DNA of 21,812 nucleotides from Linderina pennispora (GCF_002104995.1 NW_024468425.1:1-21812), one strand, 5' to 3'; counted from the first letter of the stretch, positions 7,059-17,100 are shown. Made by a program: numbers and translations. Notes: a model not told the origin generated them from the letters alone.

Positions 7059-10000
7059 ATGAACAAGTATCGCGAGAACCTTCTCTTTTATGTCAACGGC
7101 GAGCGCCGCATCATCCAGTCAGGCTCCATGGACATGACGATGTCGCTGGCCAACTATCTACGCAGCGAGGGACTGACCGGCACAAAGCTGGGCTGTAATG
7201 AGGGTGTGTGCAGTGCCTGCACCGTCATGCTGTCAAAGTTTGACACCGTCGAGAACAGGGTCGAGCACCTGGCCATCAACAGCTGCTTGACACCGCTGTA
7301 TGCGCTGGATGGCAAGCATGTCACCACCATCGAGGGCATTGGCTCGCCGACCTACCCACACCCAGTGCAGGAACGCATCGCCCTGTTGCACGGCACGCAG
7401 TGCGGGTTCTGCTCGCCTGGGTTCTCAATGTCGCTCTACGCTCTGCTCAGGAACAACCCGCACGAGCTGCCCACCGAGGCCGAGATCGAGGAGTGCCTGG
7501 CTGGGAACCTGTGCCGCTGCACTGGCTACCGCCCCATCTTGGATGCGGCAAAGACGCTGGCGCGCGACAACCGCTGGAACCAGGACGGTACTGGCTGTGG
7601 CAGGGTTGATTGCTGCAAGCTCAAGGCTGGGCAGGATGCTGCCCCGTGTGAAACAAAAAACCAGTTCCGAAGGTATGACGCATCTCAGGAGCTCATTTTC
7701 CCTCCGGCGCTTGTCCGCTATGCCAAAGCACAGATTGACGGCGATGCAGAGCAGTGCATGGGGCATTTGCGCCTTGCATCGGCCTCTAGCATAGCGCCTG
7801 TATATCGGCCTATGACAATGGGGGGCGTGCAAGACATATTCTCCAAGCACCATCATGCGGCACTTGTTGCTGGAAACACTGCATTCCGCCTCCAGAGCTA
7901 TGCGGACCTGGCGAGGAGGCCACATGTGTACATTGGCGACATTGTGGAGCTGCAGGAACTACATCTTTCTAACGAGGGACAGGAGCTGGTTGTTGGTGGA
8001 TGTGTCACGCTGGCACAACTGCTGCAAAAAGCCCAGACCATTAACAGGCTTGGTGCTCTGCGCGACTGTCTGGCACGTATTGGCAACCCGCATGTGCGCA
8101 ATGCGGCAACTGTGGGTGGCCACATTGCCGCCATACCCTCCTCATCAGATCTTATCCCTGTGCTGCTCGTTCTACACGCAGCGGTTAGCCTACAGCACGC
8201 TGTTTCGGGAGTGCAACGCACAGTCAGTCTGGATAGATACCTGCATGATGGTGCTGGTCTAGCCGACGGCGAGATCATAATGCACATACACATCCCACTG
8301 AACTTGCCCTCAGCGGCAAGTGGTGCACTGGTGTTTGTTCACTCGCAGAAGCAGTCGATGCGCAAGGCTAATGACTCAACAATCGTAAGCTGCGGCATGC
8401 GTGTGAGCATCGACCCTGCTACATTCAGGGTTCTGGATGCAAGCTTCGTGTTTGCTGGACTTGACCGAACGTATTTTGTCGCCCAGGAGACAGCTAGCTT
8501 GGCCCATGGAGCGGACTGGTCAGACAGCGGCTTTATCAACAGCACGCTGCTTGAGACGTGTGCACAAGAGGCCGCATCAGCATTAGCTGACAATGTCGAC
8601 AGGCCCAAGTACCGCGTATCACTTGCTGCCAGCCTGCTGTACCAGTTCTGGATGGCATCGTGCAAGGAATTTGGCATTGACCATGGGCTCGGACCACGCA
8701 TTCCAGACGACTATTTGGCGTACACGCAGCCCAAGTCCATGATCTCAGAACAGGCATTTGCACCAGTTGAGGAGAAAGCGATCATCGGTAAGGGCGAGCC
8801 GCACCTATCGGCGCTCAAGCACACAACTGGACAGGCAGTATATGTTGACGACATGCCACCAGTCCACGGTGAGCTCTCTGTTGGTTTGGTGCTGTCGACA
8901 CGCTCGCACGCCCAGATCCTGGCGATTGACCCATCACAGGCACTGGGCATGGAGGGTGTCTATCCCAAGCTGCTCACTGCCTCTGACATACCTGGCAAAA
9001 ATGTCTGGAACCTTTGGCAGGACGAGGAAATCCTCGCATCCAAGGAAGTGCATTTCCACGGTCAGATTATTGCCGCTGTTGCCGCCAAAGACCGCGAGAC
9101 TGCTAGACGCGCCGCAGCCGCTGTTGTGATCGAGTACGAGGACCTCCCTGCAATCTACTCGATCGACCAGGCCATCGAACAAGAGTCGTTCTTTGAGGAA
9201 GTCACTGAGATTGAGTGTGGGGATGTCGAGGCTGCGTTTGCCAGCGCTGATTATGTATTCGAAGGAGAGGCGCGGTGCGGCGCTCAGGAGCATCTGTATA
9301 TGGAGCCACAAGCGTTCCTAGTTGTCCCAAAGGGCGAGGATGACGAGTACGATGTTTTTGCTACATCCCAGTCGCCGCATAACTGTCAGGCAACTATTGC
9401 CAAAACGCTTGGTATTCCAGCCAATCGAGTCTATTGCCGTGCCAAGCGTCTTGGTGGAGCGTTTGGAGGCAAGGATATGCCAGCCCCGCTCTTTGCATCA
9501 GTTGCTGCAGTTGTAGCGCAAGGCACAAGGAAGCCCAGCCGTCTAGTGTTCCGTCGCGATCAAGACATGCGAATCACAGGCCAGCGGCACCCATTCCTAG
9601 GCAAATGGAAGGTCGGTGTAATGCAGGATGGCCGTATCGTCGGACGCAAGGTCGAGGTGTTCAGCAATGGCGGACATTCGCATGACTGCTCAGTCCCAGT
9701 CATGAACAACTGCCTATCGTCGCTCGATGGCTGCTATTACAGTCCGAATGCTCATTTTGTCGGGCGGGTGTGCAAGACAAACATTGCCAGTACAACAGCA
9801 TTCAGGGGATTCGGTGCATGCCAAGGCGAGTTTATTGTCGAGTCGATGATGCGCGAGGTCGCTGAGAGCCTGGGCATGGATGCCGACTTGCTCCGCCGAA
9901 TCAATCTGTACAAGGAGGGCGAGCTGAGTCCATCAAGTTATCACATTCATGACTGGACGGTGCCGCAAATGTTTGAAGAGATCCAGCAGTCGGCCGAGTA

Positions 10001-11066
10001 CGCGAAGCGCAAGGTTGCTGTCGACGAGTACAACAAGCAGTCGATGTTCAGAAAGCGAGGTATTGCGCTGGTCCCAACCAAGCATGGCATTACTATTGGT
10101 AGCCGCGAGATGCTTGAAGCAGCAGCGCTGGTACACATACACCTCGATGGCAGCGTCATGGTGCACCACCATGGCGTGGAAATGGGCCAGGGACTGCACA
10201 CCAAGATCGCCATGATTGCAGCGGATGCCTTGGGTGTACCGCTAAGCTCAGTGTATATACCCGGCTCATCTACCGAGGTTCTCGCAAACTCAACGCCAAC
10301 AGGTGCATCGATTTCGACAGACCTCAATGGTGGCGCTGTTCTGAAGGCATGTAAAGCCTTGGCCAGCCGTCTACAGCCATATCGCGAACGCATGCCTAAC
10401 AGCGACTTCTCAGCTGTGGTCAGAGCCGCATTTACTGACCAGGTCGACCTGTCTGAGCGGGCATTCTTCAACATTGACATGATCCCCGAGGATTTTGCCA
10501 ACAAGCGTGGTTTCAACTACCTCTACTACACACAGGGCGTGGCGATTGCCGAGGTGGAGCTGGACACATTGACCGGAGCCCACACTGCCCACCGTGTCGA
10601 CATACTCATGGATGTCGGTCGCTCGCTCAACAAGGCTGTGGATATTGGGCAAATTGAAGGCGCATTCATGCAGGGTGTTGGATGGTGCACGACCGAAGAG
10701 CTGATGCTTGACACTTCCAGTGGTGCGCTGAGCACTAACCGCCTGGGTCTGTACCGGGTGCCTACATGCATGGACATCCCGCGCGATTTCCGTGTGGCGA
10801 TTCTGGAGGGCGTCGAGTACAAGCATCTGGACAACATCCATTCGTCACGAGCTGTGGGCGAGCCGCCCCTGTTCCTTGGCTCGTCAGTGTTCTTTGGGCT
10901 GCGGGAGGCAGTCAAGGCGGCTAGAGTCAGTCACGGTACCCTGCACATGGATATCCCAGCTACAGTCGAAACACTGCGCATGGCTTGTGACGATGGCATC
11001 ACCACCATTGCTGACAAACTCGAGGAGCAGGGGAAACTGGCAAAGTCTACTATTCAGCGCATTTAG
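7059..11066 (+). CDS. Xanthine-dehydrogenase-family molybdo-flavoenzyme with altered substrate pocket
   Basis: 1335 residues, the full length of a eukaryotic xanthine dehydrogenase, without introns; start ATG 7059 (MNKYRENLLFYVNGERR), the upstream frame opening only at GTG. Order: plant-type 2Fe-2S domain (GCNEGVCSACTVM), second 2Fe-2S domain (QCGFCSPG and NLCRCTGYRP), FAD domain (VRNAATVGGHIA), then the molybdopterin domains. Conserved catalytic features include Q771 (TSQSP), the GGAFGG loop, FRGFG with F918, GVEMGQGLHTK and the general base E1268 (VGEPPLF). By alignment with bovine enzyme numbering, E802 becomes D806, R880 becomes N884, F1009 becomes I1013 and T1010 becomes G1014. The usual FFxxYRKT loop by the flavin is also replaced (RYLHDGAG). 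An active cytosolic or peroxisomal hydroxylase of heterocycles or aldehydes is likely, but probably not of xanthine. A purine hydroxylase II or aldehyde-oxidase-like role is an alternative. Confidence 0.92.
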   Translation: MNKYRENLLFYVNGERRIIQSGSMDMTMSLANYLRSEGLTGTKLGCNEGVCSACTVMLSKFDTVENRVEHLAINSCLTPLYALDGKHVTTIEGIGSPTYPHPVQERIALLHGTQCGFCSPGFSMSLYALLRNNPHELPTEAEIEECLAGNLCRCTGYRPILDAAKTLARDNRWNQDGTGCGRVDCCKLKAGQDAAPCETKNQFRRYDASQELIFPPALVRYAKAQIDGDAEQCMGHLRLASASSIAPVYRPMTMGGVQDIFSKHHHAALVAGNTAFRLQSYADLARRPHVYIGDIVELQELHLSNEGQELVVGGCVTLAQLLQKAQTINRLGALRDCLARIGNPHVRNAATVGGHIAAIPSSSDLIPVLLVLHAAVSLQHAVSGVQRTVSLDRYLHDGAGLADGEIIMHIHIPLNLPSAASGALVFVHSQKQSMRKANDSTIVSCGMRVSIDPATFRVLDASFVFAGLDRTYFVAQETASLAHGADWSDSGFINSTLLETCAQEAASALADNVDRPKYRVSLAASLLYQFWMASCKEFGIDHGLGPRIPDDYLAYTQPKSMISEQAFAPVEEKAIIGKGEPHLSALKHTTGQAVYVDDMPPVHGELSVGLVLSTRSHAQILAIDPSQALGMEGVYPKLLTASDIPGKNVWNLWQDEEILASKEVHFHGQIIAAVAAKDRETARRAAAAVVIEYEDLPAIYSIDQAIEQESFFEEVTEIECGDVEAAFASADYVFEGEARCGAQEHLYMEPQAFLVVPKGEDDEYDVFATSQSPHNCQATIAKTLGIPANRVYCRAKRLGGAFGGKDMPAPLFASVAAVVAQGTRKPSRLVFRRDQDMRITGQRHPFLGKWKVGVMQDGRIVGRKVEVFSNGGHSHDCSVPVMNNCLSSLDGCYYSPNAHFVGRVCKTNIASTTAFRGFGACQGEFIVESMMREVAESLGMDADLLRRINLYKEGELSPSSYHIHDWTVPQMFEEIQQSAEYAKRKVAVDEYNKQSMFRKRGIALVPTKHGITIGSREMLEAAALVHIHLDGSVMVHHHGVEMGQGLHTKIAMIAADALGVPLSSVYIPGSSTEVLANSTPTGASISTDLNGGAVLKACKALASRLQPYRERMPNSDFSAVVRAAFTDQVDLSERAFFNIDMIPEDFANKRGFNYLYYTQGVAIAEVELDTLTGAHTAHRVDILMDVGRSLNKAVDIGQIEGAFMQGVGWCTTEELMLDTSSGALSTNRLGLYRVPTCMDIPRDFRVAILEGVEYKHLDNIHSSRAVGEPPLFLGSSVFFGLREAVKAARVSHGTLHMDIPATVETLRMACDDGITTIADKLEEQGKLAKSTIQRI

Positions 11067-11431
11067 TCGCGCCACAGTCTGCGTATGCTGGAAACCGCCA
11101 GTGGATGTGTGGTTAATAAATACCAAAGATATAGTAGCAAGCAGTCTGGCTGTGCCTGACATTTTGTCCGCAAGTAGCAGTCACCAAGAGGAGCCTGAAT
11201 GAGTAGTTGGCTGGACTATATGCCTAGTTGCGGAATAATTACCATACCGCAAAGCGGTAGGTATGATTTCAGTCTTGGAACCGCAGCATGGAAATGGACG
11301 ATCTCTTTGCTGGTTAATGGCTCAACCTTACTTCGATGCTCAGGACCACTGCAGTTTTCTGTTTATTTTCTGAACCTCCAAAGTTATTTCTCTCAGCTCC
11401 CTCCAGCAACTGCCACTACCTATTTTGCGCC
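11067..11431. other. Intergenic between the molybdo-flavoenzyme and F-box-like genes
   Basis: About 365 bases. Besides the poly(A) signal it holds a short perfect hairpin, TACCGC-AAA-GCGGTA at 11245-11259. Its core CCG-N5-CGG has the spacing style of an everted Zn(II)2Cys6 regulator site; this could be chance. Nothing else is recognised. Confidence 0.5.
11115..11120 (+). terminator. Candidate polyadenylation signal of the molybdo-flavoenzyme gene
   Basis: AATAAA 49 nt after the TAG stop at 11066, at a usual distance for fungal 3' ends. Short motif, moderate support. Confidence 0.5.
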
Positions 11432-13351
11432 ATGCCTTCGCTCGCTCAGAATCTGCCTATGCTTATCCTCGAGAGGATTGTAGATGTGTACGTCGGCGAT
11501 ATCATTCCCGATGATCCCACCATTGGCGCTTGCTTCTGCAAACCCTATATTCGCATCGCTGCCCTACTTGCTACCTGCCGTTGGTGGCGAGAGGCTGCAC
11601 TAGATAAGCTTTACAAAGGCAACTGGTGGTGTGGCATGGATGATTATTGTCATCGTGAGATGATCGATTGCTGCGAGCGCCCACTGACATGCGAACTGAA
11701 GGGACAAATGTCTGCTGGGGATATCATGCGCGTGAAGAAATTGGAGCTCCATTGGAATATTAGCGGTATCATAGACGGCACAGCGAATCTGATGTTCATG
11801 AACCCTCCCCTCAATCAGGTTTTTCCAAACGTGATAATTCTCGTTATATCCTTTGATGATTGGGATAGAGAGCTAGCCAGTACCAAACTTAACGAGGCCC
11901 TGCATGCAGAGAAGTTCTGCAGCGAGATACGACAGATGCTTCCCAACATGAGAAGCATCATGCTATCCGATTGCTCTGTTTCCACGGATCTTCTGTGCAG
12001 TTCGTTCATTCGTGCTCTCCTTTCAGGCTTGTGTTCTCAAGCAACCTCAATCGATTTCCGCGAACCGTGGCAACCGAATCTCAATATTATCTCTTTCAGC
12101 AGAACCGACATACGCAGCCTATCACTCAACATCCCGAACACAGATTCACCAGCTATCGAGATGATCCACCGCAACGCATCCTCGCTTGAGCATCTTGGTA
12201 TCTCTAGCGACTCACACAAGGTGTTTACCAAAACTATTTGCTCTGACGACAATACACCAATAGTGTACCCACGCGTTCGGTCTCTTCAGATATCCTTTAG
12301 CGTATACCTTGTCCCTGGTAGTTCTATATTCCTTGATTCGCCAGATGGCGCCCCCTTTCCAGCCCTAGAAAAGCTGGAGTGTGAACAGGTCTACCCGTTC
12401 AGCAACGATATACTCTTCAAGAGAAACAGTAAATCGCTTGCAAGCCTAAAGCTTGATTTGGACCCACGATCTGTCTCAGTCTTAAACAAGCACGGTGTTT
12501 TTAGCGCTAGCCGGTTCCCCGTACTGGAATATCTCAATACACGGATATCGCTTGGTAATGCGGATGCCGCCCCCAATGAGGATACCAGGTCGGTCCTCCT
12601 CTTGGGCGCAAAAGCTCAGATCATTAAAAGCGTCTCAGCTTACTGCGATTTCGACCAACTGGGGATTTCGATTGATAGCTTTGGGCATAATATCACCATC
12701 CTCGACATCCCGACCATTCGATTCACTCTCCGGTGGACTGTTCAGCTGATAAAGGTATTGCCCTTTTTACGACGGATGGCAACTGGAATCGAGATCACCG
12801 ATGAGCTGCGTAGCGCTGACCAGACGCATAGCAGGTGCATTGGCAAGTGCCGCCATAGCTGGGGATTGGACGATCTGTCCAGTGGTGGCACAGAAGGACC
12901 GGTGGATACAGAAACAGATGATGCCTTGGAAAATACCAGCGACATAGGCAGCAGCAATTCAAGAGATAGTTATGACCGGTATTACAACGGTGGCTGCAGC
13001 TGTAACGATCTCCTTTGTGAGTTCCTGTTCGACCATTTGGATATTGTCTACTCAGAAATGGATTTCATGGATGAGATCTATACAGAGTGCTACCCTCTGT
13101 CCACTACTCTGACCATTTTGAACAAAACATATGACGACAGTGAGCTGGTAGCTAGTTCGAAGATGGCTGCCATTCTCATCGTGCTCTGTCCCAGTATCCA
13201 GCGGGTACAAACCAACTGGCTTGAGGACAAACAAAGTGGCTGCTCCATGTTTACACCAGATACATTTATAACTCGAGCTGAGGTGGAAGAAACAAGGCAC
13301 CATGCAAACCTCATGCACCACCTTGAGCGTGCTGGTTCTGGCACTCTATAG
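11432..13351 (+). CDS. F-box-like protein of a divergent fungal family
   Basis: 639 residues; start ATG 11432, because the frame upstream opens only at a non-ATG codon. Residues 8-18 (LPMLILERIVD) and 40-56 (IRIAALLATCRWWREAA) form an F-box-like opening, the helix pair that binds Skp1 in SCF ubiquitin ligases. The rest shows weakly repeated hydrophobic strands (such as IRSLSLNI, LEHLGIS, VRSLQISF, LASLKLDL) like a degenerate leucine-rich solenoid that would select the substrate. An acidic, Ser/Asp-rich stretch near residues 490-530 precedes a C-terminal part with CSCNDLLCEFL. No signal peptide or membrane segment. Such proteins form large variable families in some early fungi. The substrate is unknown, and the F-box call is by pattern only. 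Confidence 0.65.
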   Translation: MPSLAQNLPMLILERIVDVYVGDIIPDDPTIGACFCKPYIRIAALLATCRWWREAALDKLYKGNWWCGMDDYCHREMIDCCERPLTCELKGQMSAGDIMRVKKLELHWNISGIIDGTANLMFMNPPLNQVFPNVIILVISFDDWDRELASTKLNEALHAEKFCSEIRQMLPNMRSIMLSDCSVSTDLLCSSFIRALLSGLCSQATSIDFREPWQPNLNIISFSRTDIRSLSLNIPNTDSPAIEMIHRNASSLEHLGISSDSHKVFTKTICSDDNTPIVYPRVRSLQISFSVYLVPGSSIFLDSPDGAPFPALEKLECEQVYPFSNDILFKRNSKSLASLKLDLDPRSVSVLNKHGVFSASRFPVLEYLNTRISLGNADAAPNEDTRSVLLLGAKAQIIKSVSAYCDFDQLGISIDSFGHNITILDIPTIRFTLRWTVQLIKVLPFLRRMATGIEITDELRSADQTHSRCIGKCRHSWGLDDLSSGGTEGPVDTETDDALENTSDIGSSNSRDSYDRYYNGGCSCNDLLCEFLFDHLDIVYSEMDFMDEIYTECYPLSTTLTILNKTYDDSELVASSKMAAILIVLCPSIQRVQTNWLEDKQSGCSMFTPDTFITRAEVEETRHHANLMHHLERAGSGTL

Positions 13352-13613
13352 CTTTTCTGGTTTGAGCCGATATGAATACATTCTCACCAAGACACTCTAC
13401 AACCGCAATGTACCTTTGTTGCTGTTGGCAAACCCGTTGGTTGTAAACTCTGAAGACCGCATTAGCCAGTAGCATGTAGTGGCAGTCTGATGTCAACAAG
13501 CCATCACTAGGTGCATCTACGTTGAATCCGATGATGGCTGCCGGATTAACTCTGCGGATCAGCGATAAGTGGATTGCACTCCTGTTTGGTTCGAATTTTG
13601 TGGAGAAATGCAT
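13311..13613 (-). CDS. Possible small protein, roadblock/LAMTOR5-like fold (tentative)
   Basis: A 100-codon frame from ATG 13613 to TGA 13311 overlaps the end of the F-box-like gene by 41 nt, tail to tail, and faces the MIC12-like gene with only 51 bp between start codons. The frame remains open further back, but an ATG at 13661 would leave just 3 bp to that gene. The translation has an even beta-alpha-beta feel: AAIIGFNVDAPSDGLL, then HYMLLANAVFRVYN, then YIAVVECLGENVFIS. This resembles roadblock/LC7 proteins such as the Ragulator subunit LAMTOR5, which tethers Rag GTPases at the lysosome or vacuole. The resemblance is by eye only, and the tight, overlapping position argues against it. It may be a chance frame. 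Confidence 0.28.
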   Translation of the reverse strand: MHFSTKFEPNRSAIHLSLIRRVNPAAIIGFNVDAPSDGLLTSDCHYMLLANAVFRVYNQRVCQQQQRYIAVVECLGENVFISAQTRKAIECQNQHAQGGA

Positions 13614-13664
13614 TTCTGCTCTCCGCGCTAATTTCCACTCCTCCACAACAGAAATTCTCATAAA
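13352..13664. other. Upstream region of the MIC12-like gene
   Basis: About 313 bases between the F-box-like stop and the next + start codon. No TATA box stands out. Most of it is covered by the tentative opposite-strand small ORF. Confidence 0.5.
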
Positions 13665-14099
13665 ATGGCAAACGTTCTCGCGACATTCACTTCGGGACTC
13701 GTGGTCGGTTCGGCAGCAGTGTACACCTTCACCTCGCATTTCACAGAGCAGAGCCATGTCATGAACTACAAGCTGCAAAAGGCTGCGGCTGTTTTGAGGG
13801 AAGCCTCGACAGGCCAGAAGCAGGTATGATGCCGTGACTTGCGATTGCACCCCTAGCCAGGGCGCGAGACAACATACTAAACCATGGGAATACCATACCT
13901 GTTTTAGACCATGCCATCGTGGAAGGAGAGCAAGCCGGATGTCATGAACAAGTACGAGGCGCTGTCGTCGCGTCTGTCAAACAACGCGATCCCGCAGGCA
14001 AAGACCGAGTGGAACAGCACTGTGTCGTGCGTAGCAAAGGGCATCGTTGACATCGAAGTTGACGCAGACAGGCTTGCAGCTCTTATCCGCAGCGACTGA
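13665..14099 (+). CDS. Two-exon small membrane protein, MIC12/AIM5-like MICOS subunit
   Basis: Exon 1 (13665-13823) and exon 2 (13908-14099) join in frame to 116 residues. The N-terminus ATFTSGLVVGSAAVYTFTS is a short membrane segment without a cleavable signal. A charged helix follows (MNYKLQKAAAVLREAS), and near the end comes TEWNSTVSCVAKGIVDIE. A one-pass N-terminal helix and a late 'K/E-x-WN-x2-V' segment match Mic12/Aim5, a small MICOS subunit that helps form crista junctions at the mitochondrial inner membrane. The family is poorly conserved, so this is a suggestion from layout and one motif. Its 3' end converges on the WD40 gene with a 69-bp gap. Confidence 0.55.
13824..13907 (+). other. 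Intron of the MIC12-like gene
   Basis: 84-nt intron: CAG|GTATGA donor, a branch-like ACTAAA in CATACTAAACC, and GTTTTAG|ACC acceptor. Splicing removes in-frame stops and keeps the frame between two protein-like exons. Confidence 0.75.
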
Positions 14100-14126
14100 G
14101 TATTGGGAATGCCAAGCAACCTCCAT

Positions 14127-14132
14127 TTTATT
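14127..14132 (-). terminator. Candidate polyadenylation signal of the WD40/TPR gene
   Basis: AATAAA on the minus strand, 36 nt past the TAG at 14169, in the 69-bp gap between two convergent genes. Confidence 0.5.
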
Positions 14133-14168
14133 CGTGTGCAATAGAATCACTGCCCTGTTGTATACACG

Positions 14169-17100
14169 CTAGAAACTGCTACCGAAAAAGGTACTGGCCT
14201 GGGCCTCTCTAATGAACCCGTCGCTAAAGCCATCCATGTCGCTATCATAGTCCTCGTCCATATCGTCGTCGCTTTGCTCTGACGTGTCGTCGTTAGCTAT
14301 ACGACGCGATCCAAGCATGGCGTTGAAGAAGATGTTGCTCATCAGCCGGTGAGTCAGCGAGGCGTTGGTGATGCCGTTCTGCCGCAGCTCCTGGTTCGCA
14401 AACACGATCTGGGTTTTGTTGGCGAGCTCGCTTTCACTGACAGCCGGGAATGTGTACGACACCTGCTTTGCAACCGCATCATAGATGGCGTCAGACGGCC
14501 AAAGCGAGTGGCCAGAGTAGGCGAGATCCTGCGCGTACGGGTCGCACGCATAGATATCGTCAATGTACTTGGAGGTGCCATTGGTGATGCTGACCAGGGC
14601 AAGGTGCTCGCGGCGGACCAGGGGAAAGGTCTGGCGATGGATAGGCGATGGGCCGCCTTGGTTGATGCTGAAGATGTGGACCTCGCAGTCGATTCCCGAT
14701 ACCGCGATGAGCGGCAGTGTTGGGTGGGACTCGATGATGTTGACGACTTCGTTGTCGCCACGGATAATCTGCACTATCTCCATGGACTGCCGGTCCCAGA
14801 TGAACATGCGGCCATCGTCGGAGCCAGACGCAATGTACTTGTCAAAGACAAAGTTTACGTCCTTGATCGTTTGGAAGTTGCAATGGCCCTTGTAGCACAT
14901 ATGCGGCTGGACGATCGGCGTTGGTTCGGCGGAGGAGTCTAGTTCTGGCCGGGTGTCTGTGCGTGATCCCGTCAGAGAGCTTGCCTCACGGTCGTTTGTC
15001 GCCATGTCGCGACCAGGGACAAATTCGACTGTGGGACGTGGCCAGTCTGTATCGCTGAATAGCGATGACGCCGATTCGCTCTGGTCGCTGAATTCCATAT
15101 CGCTGCTGTCATCGTCTTCGCTGGAGTCAGTGCTGGTAGAGCTCATGTCGCTGGAGCTCATGTCGCTGGAGCTGGCTTCACTGCCACTGCCAGTGGTAGC
15201 GTATGTATCTCCGTGGCTGACGCTGCATGCAGAGCTGCTGCTGTCACTCCTGTCGCGCCCACTCTCAACACGCATGCTGATAGAGAAGGGCGGGGGGCGT
15301 GGTGCCTTGTGAGCCGCATGGGCCGATGGTGCGTGAAGGTCTTTAACCAGCAGCCCACTCGAGCTGTAGACGTGGCCGACTTCTTCCCCGTCGTCGGAGA
15401 ACGAGCCAGCGTACTGGAGATTCTCATCAAGTTTCTTTGGGCCGATCGCTGGAAGCGTCTGACAATCAAAATTTCCTTCGACGAACTTGTCCAAGTAGTA
15501 CATGCCTGGGTCGAATGGATGGTGGCCGAGGTCATCTTGGGCGTTGCACAAGAACATGCCGGCCAAAGAGCTTGGGTCGTCGACCAGTGTATTGCTGGTG
15601 CCTATCGACTCAGCGTTCAGCGACGCCCAGTATTTGGCAAGATGCGCCAACACTACCATGCCCTCGGTACTATCGATATCCTCAACCACGCCCTCGTCAA
15701 GCATCCAGCCAGCATTATCTAACCGGGCTTCCAGATTGGTGCTGTCTTGGTGCACAGCGAGGACAGTTGCCGATGGCATCCCATAGAACCGGCGGTTGAC
15801 ATAGCGCAACCGGCGCCAGACAGGATCGAAGGATATGTTCGGTTTGCCATCAGCGATTCCGAGATGGAACGCGAGCCCACCGATCTGCTCGCACTCGGCC
15901 CGCATGCGCTTGAACGAGCGGCTTGTCCGTTGACACAGCTCATGGAGTCGCTGGGGCATGTTGCCAAACTCTGCACGCAGGCGGCTCCGGACCGGCGCAT
16001 TGTCGTCATCCCAATGCGGTGGCGATGATTCAGTGCGGAAGAAATCGTCAACCGTTGGTATCAGCTCCAGGATGAACGCTAGCAAGTCTGAGCGGTACAT
16101 CTCCCACTCGATGCTGAGCATATGCGAATGAGTAAGGATGCTAAACGGGTTGAGCTGCAACGCCATCTCGCAGTCGCGACGCGCCCACTCCAAATCACTT
16201 CGAATGAGCTCAAAGTCCTGCCGGATCTTCTGGAGCTGGCCGATGCTCAACTGGCGCAGATCACGCAGCAGGTATACCTGGAGGCGGTGGAGCCATCGGC
16301 AACGGTAAACAAACATGTTCATAGCGGCACGGTTGATGTGGCCGATGGCGAAGACGCGGCGGCGGTCCATATCGTCGTCCATGTAGAGGTCCTTCCAGGT
16401 GTCGACTATTTTTTGCTCGCTCTTCATATTGTCGGCGGATTCCAACAAGGTGGGCAGATCGCCACTGTAGGTAAAGCTGCCACCCTCAAAGCCACGAATA
16501 AACAGCGACATGATGCCAATGGCTTCCTTGTACTCACCGTCATCGAGGAGATCAGCGAACTGATACATATATCGGTTGATCTGGTCCTTTTCATCTGGCG
16601 ACAGTGCCCACCTCATGCCACGCTGGCCACCATCCAGAGCTGCCCTGAGGCTGTGTTTGGCATGCTCCTGTCGACCGTCGTTCTTGACGCATTTGTCGCA
16701 CGATGGAGTGTACTCATAGTGCTCACTATGCATCATCCATGGCCTACTCTGCTTATATGAGCTGCTTGCAGAGTTATCGCTGCTCTCCGCAGTACTGGCG
16801 GGATAGGCGTCCGTGTCGCTGTGGCTCTCAAACAAGTAGGGCGCCTCGTTCTGGCTCATGACGCGTATACCAAACGACGGTGTACTTTGTTGTACAGAGC
16901 TAGCGATGTCTTCTGAAGTGGGGTCGGCGATAGCCATGCTCCTTGAAGCTGCCATAGGGCTCCATTCCGAGTTGGCAAATGCTGAGTCCTGTCGGCGCCT
17001 ATCGACCTTCGAGTGGTCCAGACTAGACGCTGTGCTACTGTCAGTCTCTGACCCCGGCCACCTGCTGCCGCCTTCCTGCTTCGATGACACAACTCCCAAA

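Noticed and set aside
13580-13600. Possible tRNA B-box (GGTTCGAAT)
   Set aside because: The box is incomplete (no following CC) and there is no matching A-box or cloverleaf around it.
14349-14942. 197-codon + frame opposite the WD40 gene, and similar long frames such as 7425-7925 on - and 16122-16760 on +
   Set aside because: They are antisense shadows of well-supported genes with GC-rich codon use; no independent protein signature.
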